From Symsagittifera roscoffensis (Eukaryota; Xenacoelomorpha; Acoela; Convolutidae): 64,000 bases of DNA. Positions within the stretch are counted from its first letter, which is position 1, and each line of letters begins with the position of its first letter. Under the pieces are notes generated by a model. That model saw only the letters and a list, made by a program, of their open reading frames with translations. It made no database searches and had not been told where the DNA came from. Shown here in pieces: positions 36,001 to 48,000 of the stretch. The stretch spans positions 16,741,613 to 16,805,612 of the forward strand of contig NC_087071.1 of the NCBI RefSeq assembly GCF_963678635.1. The letters run 5' to 3'. The position numbers and the translations under genes were made by a program.

Positions 36001-39000
36001 AGAAAGAAAACGGAATTGACTTGAAACTAAAATCGAAATTGACCTTAACAATTTTAGACCAGTTGTTTTTTCTTTTGAAATACTTTTTAAGTAACTATTT
36101 GATTTTTCGGCTTTTTTGCGTACATTGTCACCTTTCCAAATGTCTGTTCCCTATATTATTTTTGTTATAGTCTTGAACATAAGCGTGGTTAAAAACGATA
36201 CAAAGTGTGCATTGGTTCAGGTTAATCACTTCTTATGAAAGTCTGAAGGTTACATAAAATATGCGTAGTCTTGTCAGTTGCCTTCAGAGCATTTTTTGAT
36301 TCAATGTCATTGAACGAAGGGAAGACTTTCATTTGGGAAGACTGTAAAATTTGCATCATGAGATGTAAGAACGCTATTAAAACCCGAATCAACGTCACTA
36401 CTAGTGGAGGATCTTCAGGCTTATCGAAACACGAATTCAAGGAGAGCTAATGAAAACCCTCCTCAATTCGAGAGACGAGGCGAGCTACAAACTCTACTGC
36501 TCCTGGTACCAAGAAAATAGAGGGTTATATGGTGTAGCTATTGACATCAAAAGCTGTCTGGCGAACCATTACATGGAATGGAAAGATTTTGGCGCAAGAA
36601 TCTGTTTCTTGAGAGTTGTGCTAAGTCAGTGGCGTTCTCCGTTGTTTGTGTCTATGCCCCGAATGAAGAAGCATAAATTGCAGATAAAGAGGACTCCTCG
36701 AAAAGATATACTTCCTAGAGGCAGAGATCTAAATGCCAAGGTAGCCGAACCGCTTGACGGCGAAAAGAAGCATATCGGGCGTTTTGGACTTGGAGTCTTG
36801 CAAATTTTGTAGTCCTTAACGGTATTGTAATCTGTAATGCAGCATTCCGAAAAATATACATTCCTCAAATGACCGCCGTGCTAGAAATCAAACAGAATAT
36901 ATTATGGTATCCCGAAAGTGGCGATCCAGTTTTACAGATGCGTTTACTGCGAGCGCGTGTTCGCCTCAGGCTGAAAGCGTATACTAAGCATGTGAAAAAG
37001 GTGAAATACAATACATCTGCCATAAAAAAGTTAGAAACTGCCAAACAAGTGCAAATCAGCATTAGGAAAGCCATCGCTCAATGATGAAATCGACATCGAA
37101 AAACCGTGAGTCGAATTAAAATCCACAATACACAAGGAAGCTGAAAACACCCTTGGCTTAACTAAACGAAAACCAAGTCCCTGGCTTAGCAATGAAACAA
37201 TGAACGTAGTTGAAAAACGTGCCAGAGCCAGAAACAAATTGACAAAGGCGAAACTACGCAAAGAAGTTAAACGAAAAGTCCGCAATGTCTAAAAATACAT
37301 ATTACAGTAAATTGACCGAAGAACTTGTCCTGGCTGACGAATCAAGAAACCTTCGGAAATTATATTCCATTGTAAAAAAAAGCAGCTAGCAGGCAAAGGA
37401 AAAACCCAGATCACCGATACCCTGAAATATTTAAACGACGAGTTGATAACTGACGCGAAAGTGCGCGTAGAAGAATGGGCCCGGCATTTCGGAATGCTTC
37501 TTGATATACCAGCTCCAGACCCATTGGAAATGCATTCAATCGGTGCGCAGCGCCTCGAAATTGTCCACCCTGAACCACAACACTTTGAAGGTATCCAATG
37601 CCATTCAAAAACTTAAACAAAATAAGGCTGGAGGGGTCGACGCCAGATCCCCAGAACTGCTGGAAAATGGTGGCGAAGAAATTTCCTACAAGCTTACCGA
37701 TCTCGTTAGTAAATTCTGGTACAGAATAAAATTCCCCAACACTGGAAAACAGCTGAAATAGTACTGGTACACAAAAAAGGCAATAAATTGGATTGTGGCA
37801 ACTACAGAGGAGTATCCCTGCTTGTAAGTCGCCTTTAAAGTTCTCGAAGCGTTACTGAAAAATCGATTTGAGCCAGCATACGAGAGTTATGCAAGGAAAA
37901 ACCAGGCAGGTTTTAAACCCACAAGAGGCTGCCGAGACCAGGTGTTCTCAATTTGCCAGATCTTCGAACAATGATAACTTTATAAAAGATACACAAATCT
38001 TATACTTGTTGCCTTCGAAGCAGCATTCGATAGTGTAGATAGAGAGTGCATCGGAAAAACTTGTTGTAACCTTGAACTGATAGTTAGTCTAATAAATCTT
38101 TTGAAATCTATGTACACTGAAGCTTACAGTCAATTGGGAGTCTATAATAGCATTCAAAGAAGTTTTAGTATTCTCTGTGGTGTCAGACAAGGTTCAATCT
38201 TGTCGCCCTTTCTTTTTAATCTGATCATCGACTGGGCAATATCTAGAGCCCTCTAAGAAAAAAAAGGTTGGGGTCGCACTAGACGATATGGTTGTTGCGG
38301 ATCTGGATTTTGCAAATGACATCTGTCTGCTCGCCGATAACCCGGAAGACGCATGGAAGCTCCTTGATCGAATGGCCGAAAACGCAGCGTGCGTTGGACT
38401 CGAAATAAATATTGACAAGACCAAGTTGTGCTCTCACACCATTGTCCAGAATTTTATTGTCAAGTCAACAACCAAGAAATAGAAAGAGTAGAAGACTTTA
38501 CTTATTTGAGAAGAAGGATCCAACTGAATGAGATATATCAAAAGAGGTCAAAAGCCGGATAGGAAAGGCAGTCGAAATCTACAAAGCCTGCTTCAGAAGT
38601 GTTCGTCTTCATGGAGCCGAAACTTGGCCCATCAAAGAATCTGATAACAAAAGAATGAATGTCTTGAAATTAGGTGCTTGCGAAAGATTTCCCACAATTG
38701 ATACAACCTACAACATCAGACTTAAGGCCGAACGCAAATCTGGATAAACGTTAGCATTGACCATACAACTCGGAAGGCTGAAGTGGCTCGGTCGTTTTCT
38801 TCGTTTGGACCACTCAGAGATCCCGAATGCTGCCATAGAGTTTGAAAAAGGAGACGCCTGGCGACGATCCCCAGGTGGTAGCAGAAAATCGTGGCGCAAA
38901 ATAGTCCGAGATGAAATTAAAACTCATGTAAAGCAGCCGAAAATTACGATCAAGGCATGGGAGAGTGAGTGGTTGGAACGATGCAAAGACCTGGCTCAAA

Positions 39001-42000
39001 AAGCAAGTAATGTAGAGCTTTGTGTCGGGAAATCACATTGGGGACCTGGAAGACTTTCGTTCAGGTCGTGGTTTTTTCAGAAAACAAAACACGCTCAAGT
39101 GTAGTTTTTTTCGGTTTTCTCAGCTCGCTGGACTTTTAATATAAAATTGTCCTTTATAAATGCGACTTGAAATTGAAAGAACGTTAATGCCATCTATTTT
39201 TTTTCGCTGAAGCTCAATATCTGAAAACCTTTTTTTTCGGTTCTCTTCGAGTTCACTGGCGCTTTAGAGTCTAGTTATTTAAATAACTAAATACATGAAA
39301 TAATGTAATGTATTGGGTGTCTGTAATTGTTGGTTCGTGGATGAATTGAAGATGAGTTAATACAGTGCTGATTTAAATTATCCCGACAAAACGAATAAAA
39401 CGCGTTTTTCTCAAATTGGGTTGACTTTAGACAAAAATTTATGAAGATAAAACTTGCCCAGAATTTTAGCAAAATTAACTTGGTGTTATTTATTTTTCGG
39501 AATACGGGTCCAAAATTTTACCCCAAAAACGACCATTTTGGGAATATTTTTAGTCAATCAACAGTTACGACAAAAATTTCAGCAAAGTTTGAAAAGAGTA
39601 TAATCGTCTCAGTTTTGTTTAAATAAACTCATTTTAGTTTGATAGTCAAAAAATGACATTTTTTTAATATAAAATACCAATTTTTTATACAAAAGCTTTT
39701 TTAAATGTTTTGCGCCAATTTTTGGAGATTATACCCTTCTCAATTTTTTGAGCTAAATAATAGGCTTATTTTTATACTATTTTGTCAGCAGTTGAACCGA
39801 TAGTTTTGGCGTAATTGTTGATTGACTAAAAATGCCAGAAATGGTCGTTTTTGGGGTAAAATTTTGGACCGGAATTTCGAAAAATAAACACCATATTAAT
39901 TCTACTATAATTCTAAGCAACTTTTGTATTCATAAGTTTTTGTCTAAATTCAACCCAATTCGAGAAGAACGCGTTTTAGTTTTCAACTTTCATTAGATTT
40001 TTCCGGATAATTTAAATTAGCGCTGTATAAATGAAAATTTTAAATCGATTCTGGTCGTACTAGCTTTTCTTTGGTTTTGATGAAGGCATATCAAAGCTTC
40101 AGTCTAAGTCTATAATCCATCGAGATGATGGCGGTAACGTGTACATTAAATTCATTAGTTCGGCCACATATTGAGCTTCATCCTTAATTTTTGCATCTGG
40201 AAATAATTTCAATAATTCCTCCAATTTTTTTTCGGATTCACTGAATGCTTCGTCTTTAGTGACTATCAGGTGAACTTGACACAGTACACGGGCTCTCGAT
40301 ATCGCATTGTAAAGATATGGTTGAAAACTTCTCTTCAAGTTGTGTTTGTTCATCTCCAAGATAATGTGACAAACGGTGAACTCAGTAGAAGCGATAACAG
40401 GGGGGCCATTACCCTCGAAGCAGTGCGAAATCAAGAGTTTTGGGTATGTTTTTTGTAACCAGACTAAAGGGTGCGTTCTGTAAAGCAACGTATCAGTAAA
40501 TCAACAGAACATTAAACCAAATTACGTAATAATTACTTCAATTTTGGAATTAGTACTACTCCCTAGAGAAATAACCAGCTCCCTACAGAATAAGACACCT
40601 GGAGCTCTAAAATTGTTTAATATATATCAGTTAGCCATTCAGAAAGATGTCGCAGCATATTTTCAAACAAATTTTTTGATTCGTTTTTCCTAAAACCTCC
40701 CCTCTCACCGTTTAAAGATGGAAAATTTAAAAAAAACGCCAAAATTGAGTTTTGATGACAAATAATTTAACCCAATTGTGGTTGATAAATCCTAAAATAA
40801 GTTGGAGCGAGCATTTTTCTTGGCCCGTGTGAACAATCTCCCCCCTTAAATTAAATGGCAAATTCAAGCTGTAAGGCCTGCATATATTATGCTCAAATCT
40901 GATTGGCTGAAAAGTATTAATTTTAACCAAGTGAACAATCTCCCTCCTTAATTGATTTAGGGGGGAGATTGATCACTTGGGCCAATTTTTCGTATAAATA
41001 ATTTTTACACAAATTAGTTTTTAAATTATTACATGCTAAATGCATGCGGGACCTGTCTATCATAGTTTCTTTTTCGAGGACCACTCTATCATAGTACCGC
41101 AGAATTCAAGTTTTATAGAAAAAAATTTTTCCTGTGCTAGAACGCTAATTTTGAAACTGTGAGGCTCATTGCAAGCGTTTATTCAGTTCATTTTTAAATA
41201 AATTTTCGTTGCGAGGAAAAAATAGTCTTTTTGAAGAAATCTCAGCATTTTCGACTAACTGATCTGATCCACCAGTTAATGGTTTACTGAGGTATTGATT
41301 TACTGACCTATCAACCCATTTGCTTCGGGAAAGATCTCCAGTCCGACGATCCCTGATTTTCATTAGAGGTCCCTAAGTTTCATTTAAGCAATCACTGTAT
41401 TACAAAACAAGTGATAACGTTAAGAGACAATTTTTTCGGTACAGAATAAAGACTGTTTGTTTTCATTCTGATGTTATTTACCCACCCAAAGAACCATATG
41501 GGTGACAGGAGCTCAGACGGAAATTTAGACGGAAATATATTTTAGCTTCTTTTCAGCCAATCAGAATTGAGTATTCAAAAATCTCAGGGAACTCGCGAAA
41601 ATCTCAATGTAAGCAAATAAATGCAGGCCATTAGTGTTAATATTGACCGATTAGATAATAAACAGATGAATTTTCAAATGCCGGATCGAAGGTGGATTGG
41701 GACATATTTAATATTCAAAGAATACCGATTTACGAAAAATTGAAAAACGAAAAAAAATTGTTATATCACTTATTATATCTGAATGTATTATATTTACATT
41801 TTCTGTTATTCTTGACTTCGATTTTGTGAGAAAGGCTTTCAGCCAATAGGAACTTTTAGCGATTTTGATTGGTTGAAATTTTTCAATTATTCGGTCCCTC
41901 CAGCATGAGAACCCTCACCGTAGTCAGCGAAAGGTCGCGTCTAATTTGCTTATCGTCGAATTTTCTAGCCACCGAGTCTTTTCGAATTTCAATTTAATTC

Positions 42001-45000
42001 GAGTGGTTGGACGACTTTTCAGCAGACCAAATTTTTACCAGAAACTTAAATTAAGTGCCTTTTACCAGACTTGATAAACAAATGTGATTGGCTGATGTAG
42101 TGACACCGTTTAGTCTGGTTTTTTCGGTGGCCAGTCAATGAGCAGAATGGTCTAAGATCAGAAAGGGTCTAAGAGCACTTTTCTTGCATCTTGTTAAATG
42201 TTTTTTTATTTATTATTTTTGAATATTTTTTGTCAATCGATTATTTGGTTTCAATCGATATAATAATTTGAATGCCCTAGGTAAATATGCTTTTTTGAGT
42301 TCAATTCAAGTTCATTACACCGAAGACTTTAGTCAAGGTGTTATGGTATCGTGTAACGGGTTTTTTTTAATGTTGTCTGTTGTCAAGTGTCGACAAATAA
42401 CGTCCACAGTTATCAATTATCATGTGGGCTGGACTATATCGCGCTATGTCACGTGATTGCGTATGTTTGTTTCTTTATTTGTTCATCTTTATTTATTTAA
42501 TTATCTGTTCTTCCTTACGATTTTTAGTTCTCGAACTGTTATTTCATGATCTTTGTCAATATATCAAAATTTTATTGTATACATGTGTTAGTACCATTTT
42601 TAGTTCTCGAACTGTTATTCCATGATCTTTGTCAATAAAGCAAAATTTTGGTGTATACATGTGTTAGTACGATTTTTAGCTCTAGAACTGTTATTCCATG
42701 ATCTTTGTCAATATAGCATAAATTTGACGTATACATGTGTTAGTACGATTTTTAGCCCTCGAACTGTTATTTCATGATCTTTGCCAATATAGCAAAATTT
42801 TGGTGTATACATGTGTTCGTACGATTTTTAGCTCACGAGCTGTTATTTCAGGCCCTTTGTCAATATAGTAAAATTTTGGTGTATACATGTGTTAGTACGA
42901 TTTTTAGTTCTAGAAGTGTTATTTTATGATCTTCGTTGATATATCAAAAATTTAACCTATACATGTGTTAGTACGATTTTTAGTTCTAGAACTGTTATTT
43001 CAGGCTCTTTCTCGATATAGCAAAATTTTGGTGTATACATGTATTAGTACGATTTTTTGTTCTAGAACTGTTATTCTTCAATTATTAGTTGTTCAAGTTG
43101 TTTGGTTTTTGCTTCAGTTTCTATGCCTTCGGTGTATTGCGCGTAGCGCCTATGTTTTACTAGATGGTAGGCAAATTAAGAAAGTGGAAATAATGCGAAA
43201 AAGCTGAAAGCATTTTTTTACCAAGTGGATTTTAATTATTACATGTCCCAGTGAATAAAAGCACTTTTTGAATCAGTTTTCTCTAATGGGTTAGTTTTTT
43301 AAAAAATTGAGTCAATCATAAAAAAATGTTGAATTTTAAGAACTTTGGTTTTTTATGTATATATTTTTTCGAAAGTTGAAAAGTCCTCAAAAATAGTCAA
43401 TCGTTTTAATTCATTTTAATTAATTGACACTTTTCTTGCCGTTTGTTTGCTATGTTTACCAAATACTGCAACAAAAGTATTTGGTGTTTTTGGTGTTCTT
43501 TAACGGACGGAATGAGAGTTCACTGTTTTCCTTTGTTTCTTTTATTTCTTTATTTATTTTATTTAATTTGGCCAAATTGTCTTTTTGAAGAAATCTCAGT
43601 ATTCTGTCAATTTGATTACTTAATTGAATAATGCATTTTCGACTAACTGATCTGATCCACCCATTAATGGTTTACTGAGGTTTTGATTTACTGACCTATC
43701 ACACCATTTGCGGCTGGAAAGATCTCCACTCCGATTATCCCTGTATTTTATCTGAGGGCCCTAAGTTTCATTTAAGCAATCACTGTATTACAAAACGAGT
43801 TATAACTTTAAGAGACAATTTTTTCGGCACAGAATAAAGACTGCTTGTTTTCCTTCTGATGTGTTATTTACCCTCTCAATGAACCATATGGGTGACAGAA
43901 ACTTAGACGCAAAGCTCTTAGACGGAAATTTATTTTAGCTTCTTTTCAGCCATTCAGAATTGAGTATTCAAAAAATCTGAGGGAAATCGCAAAAAAGCAA
44001 ATAAATGCAGGCCATTAGTGTTAATATTGACCGATTAGATAATACACCGATGAATTTTCAAATGCCTGATGGAAAGTGGATTGGGACAATTTTAGTATTT
44101 CAAGAGTACCGATTTACGAAAAATTGAAAAACGATTTTTTTTTATATCTGCACTTATTAGATCTGAATCTATTATATTTACATTTTCTGTCAATCTTGAC
44201 ATCGATTTTGTGAGAAAGGCATTTAGCCAATAGGAAAACTTAGCGATTCTGGTTGGTTGAAGTTTTTCAAGCATTCGGTCCCTCCAGCATGAGAACCCTC
44301 CCCGTAGTCAGCGAAAGGTCGCGTCTAATTTGCTTATCGTCAAATTTTCTAGCCACCGAGCCTTATCGAATTTCAATTGAATTCAAGTGGTTGGACGACT
44401 TTTCAGCAGACCAACTTTTTACCAGAAACTTAAATTTAGTGCCATTTACCAGACACGATGAACAAATGTGATTGGTTGATGTAGTGACACCGTTTACCCG
44501 GGTGATTGCTCGTTGAGTTGAAATACTCTTCAATGACCCCTCCAGGCAGTTTCTAGTTTATTAAAATTAGATAACTTTTGACTGCAGCTGGTAAATGAAT
44601 TCAAGTTCAAGTTTAGTCTGGTTTTTTTGGTGGCCAGTCAATGAGCAGAATGGTCTAAGATCAGAAAGGGTCTAAGAGCAGAAAAACAGTTGAATTTTGA
44701 TTTATAAGGGCTTACCGATCAAAACAATTATTGGAAACTTCAATACTACCAAGGAAATTATTGCTCAAGTTACTCAATTTATGCATAATTTTTCGCTTCT
44801 TGGGTAATATTGACAATTGTAACACTTGTTTTTGCCGATTAGCTTAAAAAAGTTTTAAAAAATTTGCTTTTTGCTCTTGGACCCATTCTGCTTATTGATC
44901 TGCCTCCGATTTTTACTTATTCTGCCCAAAACAAAGTTGGGGGAATGTTTACATGGACATGGGGCCATTTATGATTCGAATATTACAAATCGCAAAATTA

Positions 45001-48000
45001 GGAAGTTTGCGCAGAATGAAATAGTAAAAAGACCCTAAAAATGTAAACTCTGGTCTTAAAATTTAGTGATTGCTCAAAACGAAGTACATGTGGAGTGTAA
45101 TCCAATAAAAATGCACAATTCATATCGCAATCTTGGTACATCTTGGATTCTCTGTTAATCAGCTTGTCCAGAAACAAGTGATCGGATCTGTCTGTAAGTT
45201 CATTCAGTACCCGGTATATTTTGACAATGATTTGAGGTCCATGAATGAAGTGTCCATGTTGTGGGACATGCGTCAGTTGAAGTTGCTGTTCTCCTCCATC
45301 TTCTATATTTTGCTGATTTTGCTCCATATATTTCCCACGAATTTGTTTGAGTTGAGAAACAATATTGTGTGTGTTTCTATAGCTTCTTCCTAGCCTATGA
45401 ATTGTAAAATTGATTGTATTTGTGTCATCTGTCAACCATTTCTGTAACTGTGAACGATCATTTTCATCACTTGGTTGAGTGTAATCCACTGCCAAGCAAC
45501 TCCACTCTTTATAGAACACTTTTTCATCAAAATATAGTTTTTCTGTTACTAGTTTTTGGTAATCGTCTACGAACACATACAGCTTAAAGTCAGCGGAATT
45601 TCTACATTGTTCAAAAAACTTCGCCCATTTTTTTTGAACGTCTGGCATAGGAGCATATTTTGCAGACGGAAAGTGGTAGATGATGATGTCATGCTCTACG
45701 AACATGCTTCTTTTTACGGTGATATATTATATTACAATAGGAGGCAGATTCAAGTTAGATAGCTGTATAACTCTTTGTTATATTTCAAACAGTATTTATA
45801 AAGTTTCATTGAACGTAGTGAAGACTCTTGTATACGTCTTGGTGATTTTTTGTTCGTTTTTTTCAAGAAAAAGTCTTAAAATGCTCTTGTAACTACAAAT
45901 GTGCATTCATACATATAAATGCTTTTATGAATGCACTTAGGAATATATTCAGTGGATCCGATCGTTTAGCCGACCAATCTTGTAGCATAAAAAGTGAAAA
46001 TTGAGTCTTTTAGCAGACCAGTGTGAAAAAAATAATAAATGATCATTGATTGACAGACTCAAAAAGACGCTCAGACTTCCCCAATTAAGACAAATATCTC
46101 ACGATTTGTCAACAAAACTATCAACTTCAAAAACAGAAAGGTCTAAATTAGCGGCAAAACAAAGATTTACGCGCACAATAACACCCGTGTTGAATTGAAG
46201 CGCAGCCATGGAATATTCTTGAAATTCAAAGAGGATTGAGGCCATATTTTTTGTTCCGACTTTCGATACGAAAGTAACGGAATATTTGTGCTCGGGGTGG
46301 TTTTTTTCTTCAGACAAATTTCGACTTTTTAACTAGCTATTTTTGACGGATTGTTTTTTTATCAAGCGAAAGGTATTGTTGTCTTGAGCTCAAATTTGAA
46401 TAAATGTTTCACCTGTGATCATTTTTCATAAAGTTATGGGGGTTTAAAGATTGCCATTTTGGCCAATTTGGGACAATTAACGCGCGATATATTTCGCGCT
46501 ACTAACGCGTGAGCAGAGAGTTAATCCGTCTTAAAATTGTTCCAAATTGGTTGAAAGAAGCTTATTTGCCATAATTGATTTGTTACAAGGAGCGAACTTT
46601 ATATGGCGTGTGGGGGGATGATTTTCACAAAAAAAAAATTCAAATTTTAGAAAATTTTTTTTTGCATTTTATTTTTTCTTACATTTAATTTTTTAATGTT
46701 ATTACTGCTCCATAAAACCCTTAAAGGCAGTCGGAACATTCAGGGCTTTGCCCTGATACGAGTAGTCTTGTTTACTTTGGAATTGGAATATTTTGTTTTC
46801 TTAGATTCATTGACTCTTTTCCAACTGTCTGTTGGTTATGTTAATGATTTTCAAAGCCAAATCATCTGGCAAAAGGAGCGTAAACTTTAGTTTTTGAACC
46901 AATTTCGTCTGGCAGAATAATGTATATACAAAAATATCTTAGAAGTATGAACACTTGGCTGAACATGAAATGAATATATTATGCCTTATAGTTCTCAAGT
47001 TTAATACATGCTCTATTTTAATAGTTCTCAAAGTTGCCACCTATTGCGATATTGCGCCCTTTTTATTTCGTCCCCGGAGTCTCGTTCATAGACTGCAATC
47101 CCAGCTGTTTTGAATATCTCAGGATAGCTAACTAGCTCATTGTTATTGTGAGTCATAATAAAAATTTTCGTGCCGGGTTGCGTCAAAATTAGGTGAATAG
47201 CTTTAGCCAGTAGAACCAGCGTTTTGCCTGACCCAACTGCGCCAGTTATTACAATAGGGTAGCTGTTATCTTCAAATGCTTTTTGTTGATCAGTTGTGAT
47301 ATAGTTCAACTGTAGACAGGTTTTGAATATGTTGATTCCTTTCACCACAAATGGTAGATCGTTTAATTCACTTGTTTCGATCACAGATGGATTTGGAGGA
47401 GTGTTTTTACCTCTGAATGTGATTTCTGAATTTCTAAGTTTCCGATCAATCTCCTTGACACATTCTGTCAAGCTAAGATTTTTTTCGCAGACTTTACTTT
47501 TATCCGACGCAAACAAACGCAGTATGACGTTCCGTATTGTTTTTATGTCACCCGAAAAATTATTTGCTTTTCCCTGGAGATTAGTTTGTTTAGTTTTTGA
47601 TTGCACCCAAAATGATTTGAAATCTTTGAAATCGTCTCTGTAAATGACATCAATATTAGCCGGAGTGTTTAGTTCCACGTTATTAGCTTGGTTTTTGCTA
47701 ATATTCGGTAAAGCAACAAAACGGTAAACGTGGATGGCGGAAAAAGCTCCACCTTTCGTTTGAGTTGAATGAGAAATTCCTTCTAGAATTTTCATTCCTT
47801 TGTCGAATTGTGTGGAAGCTTTTTTGAGCGCACCCATAATGGGATTTTTTGACGTCGAATTACTCGTTGATGATTGAGGTACTGATTGATTCTTCACTTC
47901 GTTTCTTGCTTCACCAGGAACATTGTCAGGGCTTTCCTCAATACTGTCATTCGTTTTGATTGTTCTGACCGGTGGGACTGATGGGTTCTTGACTTCTATC

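Larger units (their letters stand above)
42178..43583 (+). repeat. Family A-type unit interrupted by family C element
   Basis: The unit starting CTTTTCTTGCATCTTGTTA and ending near TTTTATTTAATTTGGCC is almost the same as 48928-49493. In this copy it is split after CAATTCAAGTTCATT by about 840 bp of family C. Confidence 0.9.

Noticed and set aside
42519-43075. Regular 76-bp repeats as a possible CRISPR array
   Set aside because: The repeats are contiguous with no spacers, diverge along their whole length, and sit in a eukaryotic transposable element.
41229-44684. An LTR retrotransposon
   Set aside because: No gag-pol similarity between the direct repeats, no primer-binding site recognised, and no target duplication at the outer edges.
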